From assembly GCA_041568335.1 (NCBI GenBank), contig JBFFZZ010000028.1:1-19447 (forward strand): a DNA stretch of 19,447 nucleotides. Reading direction: 5' to 3'. Source of the DNA: WVWW01 sp041568335 (GTDB lineage: Bacteria; Acidobacteriota; Polarisedimenticolia; Polarisedimenticolales; Polarisedimenticolaceae). The notes under the pieces were generated by a model that saw nothing but the letters and a program-made list of their open reading frames with translations, had not been told where the DNA came from and searched no databases. Positions 6,496 through 13,707 of this stretch are shown one piece after another. Within the stretch, counting starts at the first letter, position 1; each line of letters opens with the position of its first letter. Both the position numbers and the translations under genes were made by a program.

Positions 6496-7976
6496 TTGCG
6501 GTCCCCACGAGAACCGAACGGCTGGTGGACATGCTGGAGCTGCTTTCGACTCAGATCGACACGATGCTCGACGAGATCGCCGGAAGCAGCCTGCTCGAGG
6601 CGCGCCGCCAGATCACCCGCGACCTGCACTTCGAACCGCGAGCGGAGGAGCTGCAAACGATCGTCGGCATCGCGGCGGACGACGCGGCCGAAGGGCCGCG
6701 CCACGAGCTTCCGCGCAAGTTCCTGCGTCTCCGCCTCCTCGCGGACCGGCAGCTCAAACACGTCCTCGAGACCCGCACCCTCCATGTCGACACCATGCGC
6801 GCCTCCGGCGAGATGCTCGGTGACCTCGTCGGAGCCGCCCAGCGCCTCGAGACCGAGCTCGATCAGAGCCTTTCGACGGACGAGTCGTTGAACCAGAACG
6901 ATCGCGACTACCTGCTCAAGGTCGGCCATGCATTGTCCTGCCAGCGAGACGAGCTGGTCGCCGCGTCGGTGCTGGCGTTGCGGTTGGCGGAGCTGGCCGA
7001 GTCGATGACACAGGGCAACCTGGAGGACATGGAGCCTTCGCTCACCGGCGCCGAGCGCGAACACCTCGAGGCCTTCGCGGCCGAGAACATCACCCAGGAA
7101 TCGTGCCGGGCGACCATCGATGCGATCGCTATCCGCTCCTCGCTGGAGCGACTGTTCACCGCGTGGCGGGAGTTCGGAAAACCGTCGGAGGATAGCGAAT
7201 CGCTGCGCGATCAACGCGAGCGTGTGCTTGCGAGGATGCGGCAGAACATGCTGGCCCTGGAGTCCGTGTCCAAACGGTTGCAGACGCAACAGGATGCGGC
7301 GCTCGTGGCCGACATCGAATCGCTCGCTGCAGAACTGCAGGAGGCGAGCCGCAGCCTGTTCTCGATCAAACTCCAGCTGGCTCCGGTTCTACGTGACCCG
7401 TACCTCGACGTGGACTCGAGCGAACTGCCACAGTCCATGCCGGATGACCTGCGCGAACAGCTTTGCGTCTCGGCTGCCGAGGAGGCCGCGGCCGCGGCCG
7501 GTCCTCGCGCGGCGTCCAAGGAAGAGCTCTACCTCGGCGCGCTCAAGGAGATGCAGGGCAAGAAGCAGGCGCAGATCGAGGAGCTTCGATACAACCAGAG
7601 AGTGACCGACCTCGAACGGGAGCGCCGCCGCATGAAGTGGATGGTGGCCGCTTCGATCGTGCTCGCGATCACCTCGGTCATCGTCAACTTCGTCGTGCTC
7701 CCGCGTGGCGGCGGGGCGCCTGCCGTTCCCGACCTGGCCGAGCTTCCACCCACGCTCGACGTCAAGGAAACCAAGGCGGCGGGACCGGTGATGATCACGC
7801 GGGTCGATGGTTGGAACGATCTGGACGAGGCCTCCCGGCAGACCCACGTCGATCGCATGGGTGAGATCGTTTCCGAAAGCGGCATCGGGCTGATGATGGT
7901 CGTGGACGAGTACGGGCAGACCGCCGCGGCCTGGGACCAACGCGCCGGGACGACGCTGATCGACGAGCCCCGATAG
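6489..7976 (+). CDS. Unrecognised helical, coiled-coil single-pass membrane protein
   Basis: A 495-residue protein I cannot place in a family. Residues 1 to about 380 are hydrophilic, rich in Glu, Leu, Arg and Gln, and look almost wholly alpha-helical, with probable coiled coils. An Ala-rich stretch (EEAAAAAGPRA, about 331-341) precedes a basic, charged helix (about 343-383). One transmembrane segment follows at about 384-405. The last 90 residues, beginning with a Gly/Pro-rich linker, should be periplasmic if the positive-inside rule holds, because the basic stretch is just before the membrane. The start ATG lies inside the end of the pseudopilin gene (ATGGTAA, 7-nt overlap), so the two are almost certainly co-translated. 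A role in pilus or pseudopilus assembly or signalling is possible but unproven. Confidence 0.85.
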   Translation: MVIAVPTRTERLVDMLELLSTQIDTMLDEIAGSSLLEARRQITRDLHFEPRAEELQTIVGIAADDAAEGPRHELPRKFLRLRLLADRQLKHVLETRTLHVDTMRASGEMLGDLVGAAQRLETELDQSLSTDESLNQNDRDYLLKVGHALSCQRDELVAASVLALRLAELAESMTQGNLEDMEPSLTGAEREHLEAFAAENITQESCRATIDAIAIRSSLERLFTAWREFGKPSEDSESLRDQRERVLARMRQNMLALESVSKRLQTQQDAALVADIESLAAELQEASRSLFSIKLQLAPVLRDPYLDVDSSELPQSMPDDLREQLCVSAAEEAAAAAGPRAASKEELYLGALKEMQGKKQAQIEELRYNQRVTDLERERRRMKWMVAASIVLAITSVIVNFVVLPRGGGAPAVPDLAELPPTLDVKETKAAGPVMITRVDGWNDLDEASRQTHVDRMGEIVSESGIGLMMVVDEYGQTAAAWDQRAGTTLIDEPR

Positions 7977-7984
7977 AAACGCGA

Positions 7985-8539
7985 CTACCGCCGGTAGCCC
8001 CGTACCCGATCGTATTCCTCGATCTGTTCTTCGCTCATCACTGCGCGCATCCTCAAGTGCGCAATCAGGTGAACCAGCCGCAGCTCGCCGCGAAGCCGCG
8101 CGATCTCCTGAACAGAACGGGTCAACCGCTCGAGATCGATGGTGCCGTCGGCAAACCGCGCGTCGAGCAACGCTTCCTCGCGCAGGACATCTCGTCCCAA
8201 CGACCTGGCGCTCCGCTCCATCTCCTCGAAGATCTCCCGCGCCGTGAGAACCTGGTCTGCATCGAGCTCCAGCTCGGCGGCCAGCTCGATCACGTGTTTG
8301 GGCCCCGGGAACCGGTTCAGCTCGGCCGCCAGAGCCAAGCCCATCCCGTGCCCGGAGAGCAACCGGTCTCGATCTTCGTCCGATAGCGCCTTGATCTCTC
8401 GATTCTCGAACCCGCTGTAGGGCGACGCGGTGACCGCCTGGCGCATCGGGCAATCCGGCACCGGGGTGTGATCGGTCCCCTGGGCACCGGCCGATCCCAC
8501 CAGGCCCCAAACCAGCCAGCCGACGATGAAAACTCGCAT
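7985..8539 (-). CDS. Spy/CpxP-like periplasmic protein
   Basis: A 184-residue exported protein. The N-terminus MRVFIVGWLVWGLVGSAGA is a signal peptide with likely cleavage after AGA. The mature part carries PYSGFENREIKALS, then GHGMGLALAAELNRFPGP, then two long helices containing LELDADQVL and a C-terminal MSEEQIEEYDRVRGY. The paired LTxxQ-like helical repeats resemble Spy/CpxP metal-sensor and chaperone relatives; similar proteins are generally annotated only as hypothetical. The ATG at 8539 is chosen over an in-frame ATG 20 codons upstream because GGAGG lies 8 nt before it and it begins the signal peptide. The gene is convergent with the coiled-coil gene (8-bp gap) and divergent from the M3 peptidase gene. 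Confidence 0.85.
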   Translation of the reverse strand: MRVFIVGWLVWGLVGSAGAQGTDHTPVPDCPMRQAVTASPYSGFENREIKALSDEDRDRLLSGHGMGLALAAELNRFPGPKHVIELAAELELDADQVLTAREIFEEMERSARSLGRDVLREEALLDARFADGTIDLERLTRSVQEIARLRGELRLVHLIAHLRMRAVMSEEQIEEYDRVRGYRR

Positions 8540-8606
8540 CTCTTGATCCTCCGTGATGCGCTGGACCTTCCGAGTGTACCGGCGCGCACGGCGCCGCACA
8601 CATCCG

Positions 8607-8635
8607 GTGACCCGGACCGGTTCGACTGCTAGAAT
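8607..8635 (+). promoter_or_regulatory. Candidate sigma-70-type promoter for the M3 peptidase operon
   Basis: GTGACC (8607-8612, four of six matches to TTGACA) and TAGAAT (8630-8635, five of six to TATAAT) are separated by exactly 17 bp, in the 130-bp divergent gap before the M3 peptidase start at 8670. This is the best-formed promoter in the window. Transcription would start near 8642, giving a leader of about 28 nt that contains the GAGG ribosome site (8658-8661). Confidence 0.5.
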
Positions 8636-8669
8636 CGCGGGTCCATTTCAGGATATCGAGGTCAAGATC

Positions 8670-10823
8670 ATGCCAGCTAGCGTTTTGAGAGCGGCTTGCG
8701 TGGCCGCGACGGCGTTTGCCGTGGCCTGCGCGGGATCCACCAGCAACGAGGAGGCGACCGGAGCCGTGGACGGAGACAATGTTTTGGTGGCCGAATGGCG
8801 CGGTCCGCACGGCGGCGTACCGGCGTTCGATCAAATGGATCTCGAGGCGCTCAAACCAGCGCTCGACCGGGGCATGGCGATGCAGCTGGAGGAGATCGAC
8901 GCGATCGCGAACAACCCCGAACCGCCGACCTTCGAGAACACGATCGTCGAGCTGGAACGCTCGGGCCAACCGCTCGGCCGGGTGTTCACCTACTACTCGA
9001 TCTGGAGCAGCAACCTCTCGACCCCCGAGTTCCGCGAGATCCAGGTCGAGATGTCGCCGAAGCTGTCGGAGTTCCGGACCAAGATCACGCAGAACGAGGC
9101 GTTGTTCCAGCGTGTCAAGACGGTCTACGAAAACGAGATGGAGTCGCTTGCGCCCGATCAACAACGGCTGACCCTGTTGACCTACGAGCAGTTCGCTCGC
9201 AACGGGGCGACGCTCGATGGCGACGCCAAGGCACGCTACGCGGAGATCAACAAGCGGTTGGCCGAGCTCCACACGCAATACGGCAACAACATGCTGGCCG
9301 ACGAAGAAAAATACGTTCTCTACCTCGAGGAGGACCAACTCGGGGGCCTGTCCGAATCGTTCATCCAGGCCGCCAAGGCCGCGGCCACGGAGCGAGGACA
9401 AGAGGGCAAGTACGCGATCACGAACACGCGGTCGTCGATGGATCCGTTCCTGACGTTCTCGGACGAGCGTGACCTGCGCGAGAAGGTCTGGCGCACGTAT
9501 TACTCACGCGGCGACAACGGCGACGAAAACGACAACAACGCGCTCATTTCGGAGATCCTGGCGCTGCGCCACGAGCGCGTTCAGCTGCTCGGTTACGACA
9601 ACTACGCGCAGTGGCGTCTCGAGAACCGCATGGCCAAGACGCCGGAGCGCGCGCTGGAGCTGATGGAGGCCGTCTGGCCCGCGGCCATCGCCCGAGTGGA
9701 AGAAGAAGTCGCCGACATGCAGAAGATCGCCGACGCCGAGGGTGCGGGGATCACGATCGCGCCGTGGGACTACCGCTACTACGCCGAAAAGGTCCGGCAG
9801 GCGCGCTACGATCTCGATTCCGACGAGGTCAAGCAATACCTCCAGCTGGAGAAGCTGCGCGACGCGATGTTCTACGTCGCCGGCCGGCTCTTCAAGTTCG
9901 AGTTCCAACCGGTGCCCGAGGGCTCGATTCCCGTGTTCCACGAGGACGTCGAGGTCTGGGAGGTCACCGACAAGGAGACCGGCGAGCACATCGGGCTCTG
10001 GTACCTGGACCCCTACGCGCGTCGCGGGAAGCGATCCGGCGCCTGGGCCAGCTCTTACCGCGGCCACGAGACGTTCGACGGCAAGAAGACGGTGCTCAGC
10101 TCCAACAACTCCAACTTCATCAAGGCCGCCGAGGGGCAGCCGGTCTTGATTTCCTGGGACGACGCGCGAACGTTCTTCCACGAGTTCGGGCACGCGCTCC
10201 ACGCGCTCTCCTCCAACGTGGCCTACCCGACGCTGAACGGTGGCGTGCGTGACTACACCGAGTTCCAGTCACAGTTGCTGGAGCGCTGGCTGACCACCGA
10301 CGAGGTCATCGACAATTACCTCGTGCACCACGAGACGGGTGAGCCGATCCCGGACGAGCTGGTGGCCAAGATCAAGAAGGCCGCGACGTTCAACCAGGGA
10401 TTCGCCACGACGGAGTACCTTGCGTCGGCACTGGTCGACATGCGTTACCACACGATCGATCCCGCGGGACTCGATCCCGACGCGTTCGAGCGCGAGACGC
10501 TCGCCGCGCTGAACATGCCCGATGAGATCGTGATGCGTCACCGCAGCACGCACTTCAGCCATATCTTCTCGGGCGAGGGCTACTCCGCGGGCTATTACGG
10601 GTACCTGTGGGCCGACGTGCTGACCTCCGACGCGGCGGAGGCGTTTGCCGAGGCGCCGGGTGGCTACTACGACGAGGCACTCGCCAAGAAGCTCGTCGAC
10701 AACCTGTTCGCGGTACGCAACGCGGTCGACCCGGCGGAGGCCTACCGGGCGTTCCGCGGCCGCGACGCGGGGATCGCGCCCCTGATGCGCGACCGCGGTT
10801 TCCCGGTCCCGAGCCGCAGGTGA
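8670..10823 (+). CDS. dcp: M3-family (Dcp-like) zinc oligopeptidase, predicted lipoprotein
   Basis: A 717-residue M3 metallopeptidase. The N-terminus is a lipoprotein signal with lipobox AVAC (lipidated C20), so the enzyme is predicted to be membrane-anchored outside the cytoplasm, whereas E. coli Dcp and OpdA lack such an anchor. The zinc site is HEFGH (504-508, catalytic E505) with the third ligand E531 in DYTEFQSQ. The C-terminal HRSTHFSHIFSGEGYSAGYY segment, with the His and Tyr residues that bind substrate, is typical of peptidyl-dipeptidase Dcp. It should cleave short peptides, releasing C-terminal dipeptides. The frame opens earlier, but the ATG at 8670 begins the signal peptide and has GAGG 8 nt upstream. 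It is the first of five closely spaced genes. Confidence 0.95.
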   Translation: MPASVLRAACVAATAFAVACAGSTSNEEATGAVDGDNVLVAEWRGPHGGVPAFDQMDLEALKPALDRGMAMQLEEIDAIANNPEPPTFENTIVELERSGQPLGRVFTYYSIWSSNLSTPEFREIQVEMSPKLSEFRTKITQNEALFQRVKTVYENEMESLAPDQQRLTLLTYEQFARNGATLDGDAKARYAEINKRLAELHTQYGNNMLADEEKYVLYLEEDQLGGLSESFIQAAKAAATERGQEGKYAITNTRSSMDPFLTFSDERDLREKVWRTYYSRGDNGDENDNNALISEILALRHERVQLLGYDNYAQWRLENRMAKTPERALELMEAVWPAAIARVEEEVADMQKIADAEGAGITIAPWDYRYYAEKVRQARYDLDSDEVKQYLQLEKLRDAMFYVAGRLFKFEFQPVPEGSIPVFHEDVEVWEVTDKETGEHIGLWYLDPYARRGKRSGAWASSYRGHETFDGKKTVLSSNNSNFIKAAEGQPVLISWDDARTFFHEFGHALHALSSNVAYPTLNGGVRDYTEFQSQLLERWLTTDEVIDNYLVHHETGEPIPDELVAKIKKAATFNQGFATTEYLASALVDMRYHTIDPAGLDPDAFERETLAALNMPDEIVMRHRSTHFSHIFSGEGYSAGYYGYLWADVLTSDAAEAFAEAPGGYYDEALAKKLVDNLFAVRNAVDPAEAYRAFRGRDAGIAPLMRDRGFPVPSRR

Positions 10824-10828
10824 ATTGT

Positions 10829-11299
10829 ATGAACAGCCTTACAAATCTCACGCTCCTGTTGGTCCTGGTCGGAACCACCCCGGAGACTCCGCCCGGACCA
10901 CCACCCCCTCCGGAGGACGCGGTCGAATTCAGCGGCCATCACTACCGGCTGGTCGACGAGGTCGAGGACCTCAGCTGGACCTCCGCGCGAAAAGCGTGCG
11001 AGGCGGATGGCGCGCATCTCGCGACGGTGACCAGCGAGGAGGAGGCGAACTTCATCGCCGAGCTGTGCGCCGACCGCTACATGTACCTCGGCGCGAGCGA
11101 CCACGAGGAGGAGGGCGTTTGGAAATGGGTCGACGGCAGCCCCTGGGGGTTCACGTTCTGGATGCCCGGCCAGCCGAACGACTACACCGGCTCCGAGGAC
11201 TACCTGGCGACCTACGACGGAGGCGAATGGGTCGACGTGGATCATGCGGGCGATGACTTCTGGATGCCGACCGGCTATATCTGCGAGTGGGATCGCTGA
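10829..11299 (+). CDS. Secreted C-type lectin-domain protein
   Basis: A 156-residue protein: a short hydrophobic N-terminus (1 to about 17, a probable signal peptide without strong basic residues), a proline-rich linker (about 18-30), then one C-type lectin fold (about 33-156). CTLD hallmarks are SWTSARKACEADGAHLATV (C57), YLGAS in place of WIGL, WKWVDGS, GQPND (114-118) at the sugar/calcium loop, and YICEW (C152). C57-C152 would be the conserved core disulfide. The second disulfide is absent: EDY (123-125) stands where EDC is usual, and C80 is unpaired. QPN is intermediate between the EPN (mannose) and QPD (galactose) motifs, so sugar binding is uncertain. The gene begins 5 bp after the M3 peptidase stop, with AGGTGA spanning that stop, so the two are likely co-translated. 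Confidence 0.85.
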   Translation: MNSLTNLTLLLVLVGTTPETPPGPPPPPEDAVEFSGHHYRLVDEVEDLSWTSARKACEADGAHLATVTSEEEANFIAELCADRYMYLGASDHEEEGVWKWVDGSPWGFTFWMPGQPNDYTGSEDYLATYDGGEWVDVDHAGDDFWMPTGYICEWDR

Positions 11300-11326
11300 C
11301 GAACGAATAATCCCCTTGGCCCGGGG

Positions 11327-11332
11327 TATCCT
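11327..11332 (+). promoter_or_regulatory. Candidate -10 box immediately before lemA (possible leaderless start)
   Basis: TATCCT ends 6 nt before the lemA ATG, and no Shine-Dalgarno is seen. If the box is used, transcription would begin at or next to the start codon. No convincing -35 lies 16-18 bp upstream. Confidence 0.25.
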
Positions 11333-11338
11333 TGGTCC

Positions 11339-11905
11339 ATGCTGGGATCCGTCCTCCTCGTTCTCTTGGCCCTCGTGGTGCTCGCCGCCGCATTCCTTTT
11401 CAATCGCCTGATCAGCCTGAAGAACCGTGCCTCCGCGGCGTGGTCCGATATCGACGTTCAGCTCAAGCAACGGCACGATCTGATCCAGAACCTCGTCGAA
11501 ACGGTCAAGGGCTACGCCACCCATGAGCGGTCGACGCTCGAGGAAATCACGCGGGCCCGCGCCGGGGCGGAAGGGGCGCGGGAGGCCGGCGCTCCGGGGA
11601 GCGCCGGTGAGGCGGAAACGCATTTGAGCAAGCGTATCGGGCGTTTGTTCGCCATCGTCGAGGCCTACCCCGATCTCAAGGCCAGCGACGGCTTCCGCCA
11701 GCTTCACCGATCGCTCGTCGAGGTCGAGGACAAGTTGCAGAACGCGCGGCGTTACTACAACGCCGTCGTCCGCGACCTCAACACACGCATCCAATCGTTC
11801 CCGGATCTCCTCGTCGCCCGGATCTTCCGTTTCGCCGAGCGGGAATTCTTCGAGTTGGATTCGGCCGCCGAAGCAGCGGTGCCACGGCTCAACCTGGAGG
11901 GATAA
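11339..11905 (+). CDS. lemA: LemA family membrane protein
   Basis: A 188-residue LemA protein. Residues about 3-20 are one N-terminal transmembrane segment with a short outside end. The rest is the helical LemA domain, recognised by LISLKNRASAAWSDIDVQL, LVETVKGYATHE, YPDLKASDGFRQL, EDKLQNARRYYNAVVRDLN and IQSFP. A short Ala/Gly-rich insertion (about 75-95) is the only irregular part. LemA proteins are widespread and bind membranes, but their biochemical role is poorly defined; they often pair with DUF2207 or TPM-domain membrane proteins, as here, where DUF2207 follows after 3 bp. Spacing to the lectin gene upstream is 39 bp. The start is fixed by the membrane segment; no clear ribosome site precedes it. 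Confidence 0.95.
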   Translation: MLGSVLLVLLALVVLAAAFLFNRLISLKNRASAAWSDIDVQLKQRHDLIQNLVETVKGYATHERSTLEEITRARAGAEGAREAGAPGSAGEAETHLSKRIGRLFAIVEAYPDLKASDGFRQLHRSLVEVEDKLQNARRYYNAVVRDLNTRIQSFPDLLVARIFRFAEREFFELDSAAEAAVPRLNLEG

Positions 11906-11908
11906 CCC

Positions 11909-13669
11909 ATGACCCGGATCTGGTTCGCACGCCTGAGCGTGTCGATCTGCGCGTTCGTCCTGTTCACGCCGGTCACCGACGCCGACCTCGGAGCGTTCAT
12001 CATCAAGCGTTTCGACGCCGATATCCGCATCGAACCCGACGCGACGGTCACGGTCATCGAGCGCATCGTGGTCGATTTCTCCGAGCCACGCCGCGGGATC
12101 TACCGCATGATCCCCGTGCGTTACACCGACCCCAAGGGGTTCCAGTACGGCCTCGGCTTCCGCCTCGTCGAGGTCGTCGACGACAGCGGTTCGAAACACC
12201 CGGTCAAGCTGACCAACGAGGGATCCAACGTGAAGATCCGCATCGGTCACCCGGAGGTCACCCACACCGGCGAGGTCGTCTACAACATCCGCTACAAACT
12301 GACGGACGCTTTGCGACAGTTCGAGGGTTACGACGAGCTGTACTGGAACGTCACCGGCACCAACTGGGCGACGCGGATCGAATCGGCGTCGGCGACGATC
12401 CGTCTCCCCGCCGATGTGGGCGATGGGGCGATCCAGAAGGCCGCCTACACCGGCGTGTACGGGTCGACGGCCGCGGCGGTCTCGTGGTCCCGGTTACGCC
12501 AGGACAAGCTGAGGATCGAGACCACGCGCCTCCTCAATCCCCACGAGGGCTTGTCCTTCGCGGTAGGTTGGCCGCCTGGTCTGGTCGAGTTCCCCGGACC
12601 GGTCGCACGGACGGGTAACTTCGTCGCCGCGAACCTCATTCTGCTGGCTCCGTTCATCGCGGTGTTCGGTCTGTGGCGACGCTGGAAGAAGATCGGCCGT
12701 GACCCGGAAGGGCCCGGTTCGATCGTCGTGCGCTACGAGCCCCCGGAGGATCTCCGGCCCGGGGAGGTCGGGACGGTCGTCGACGAAAAGATGGACTTGC
12801 GCGACCTCACGGCGACGGTCGTCGATCTGGCGGTCCGCGGTCACATGACGATCGAGGTGTCCGAAGAAGAGCACCTGTTCGGGTTGATCAAGACGAAAAA
12901 CGTCGTCTTCCATCGCCTCCGCGACAAGGACGACGCGGGGCTCAGCGAGTACGAGCGCATCGTCTTCGACGGGATCTTCTATGCGGGGGACCGGACGGAG
13001 GCCAAGGACCTGGCGCAGCGTTTTTACAAGGAAGTACCCAAGGTCAAACGGGCGCTCTACGACCGACTGGTGCGCAACGGGTACTTCGACGGCAATCCCG
13101 CGAGGATCTCGTTGAGATACGTCGCGTACGGTTTTCTCGCCGGGATCGTCGTCCTCGGAACCGGTGTCGCGCTCGGCGCGATGCGCGGCGCGGTCTTCCC
13201 GCACGCGATCATCCTTCCCGCCATTGCGGCGGTGGCTACGGCGATCGCCTTCGCCGCCTTCGCACCGGCGATGCCGCGCCGCACCAAGCGCGGCGTCGCG
13301 GCTCGTGGCTGGGCGCTGGGGTTCGAGGAGTTCACCGAACGGGTCGAGTCCCACAAGCTGGAGGCCGATCGCCAGCGCTTCGTGTTCGAGTCGCTGCTTC
13401 CGTACGCGATGGCCCTGGGGGTGGCCGAAAAATGGGCCCGTGAGTTCGAGGGCATCTATGCCACCGGCAACGCGCCGGGGTGGTACGTCGGGACACGTCC
13501 GTTCGACGCCGGCATCACGACAGCGGCATTCCATCGCAGCCTGCAGGACACGATGACACAGGCAACGGGGCCGATGATGGCGGGTCCGCGCTCGTCGGGT
13601 TCGAGCGGTTCCGGTGGCGGTGGTTTCTCCGGCGGAGGCGGCGGGGGAGGCGGCGGGGGCTCGTGGTAA
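11909..13669 (+). CDS. DUF2207 membrane protein with Gly/Ser-rich tail
   Basis: A 586-residue membrane protein. The order is: signal peptide (1 to about 25); an extracytoplasmic beta-rich DUF2207 domain (about 26-225) with the family pattern RGIYRMIPVRY; a transmembrane segment at about 238-256; a cytoplasmic region with winged-helix-like sequence (about 260-400); two more transmembrane segments at about 405-425 and 431-452; a further domain; and a glycine-rich end (about 562-586) closing in SW. Gly-rich ends are common in DUF2207 and TPM-domain proteins encoded beside lemA. Function is unknown; involvement in envelope stress or protein quality control is often proposed. GGAGG (11896-11900), inside the end of lemA, lies 8 nt before the ATG, so the two are translationally linked. 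Confidence 0.93.
   Translation: MTRIWFARLSVSICAFVLFTPVTDADLGAFIIKRFDADIRIEPDATVTVIERIVVDFSEPRRGIYRMIPVRYTDPKGFQYGLGFRLVEVVDDSGSKHPVKLTNEGSNVKIRIGHPEVTHTGEVVYNIRYKLTDALRQFEGYDELYWNVTGTNWATRIESASATIRLPADVGDGAIQKAAYTGVYGSTAAAVSWSRLRQDKLRIETTRLLNPHEGLSFAVGWPPGLVEFPGPVARTGNFVAANLILLAPFIAVFGLWRRWKKIGRDPEGPGSIVVRYEPPEDLRPGEVGTVVDEKMDLRDLTATVVDLAVRGHMTIEVSEEEHLFGLIKTKNVVFHRLRDKDDAGLSEYERIVFDGIFYAGDRTEAKDLAQRFYKEVPKVKRALYDRLVRNGYFDGNPARISLRYVAYGFLAGIVVLGTGVALGAMRGAVFPHAIILPAIAAVATAIAFAAFAPAMPRRTKRGVAARGWALGFEEFTERVESHKLEADRQRFVFESLLPYAMALGVAEKWAREFEGIYATGNAPGWYVGTRPFDAGITTAAFHRSLQDTMTQATGPMMAGPRSSGSSGSGGGGFSGGGGGGGGGGSW
13592..13666 (+). repeat. GGC/GGT-rich low-complexity tract coding for the Gly/Ser tail
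   Basis: About 75 bp made largely of GGC, GGT, GGA, GGG and TCC/TCG codons at the end of the DUF2207 gene, including a run of ten Gly codons. Such tracts can vary in length by slippage. It encodes the family's usual tail rather than a mobile repeat. Confidence 0.7.
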
Positions 13670-13707
13670 CGTTGCGCAAAAGGACCGAACGTCGCAGGAG
13701 TTCTCGA

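Noticed and set aside
7389..9401. 670-codon open frame on the minus strand spanning three genes
   Set aside because: It runs antisense through the coiled-coil and M3 peptidase genes and crosses the Spy-like gene in another frame. It has no family motif, and in GC-rich DNA long antisense frames are expected.
10742..12265. 507-codon open frame on the minus strand
   Set aside because: Antisense to the lectin, lemA and DUF2207 genes, all of which have clear domains and ribosome sites; composition is typical of a shadow frame.
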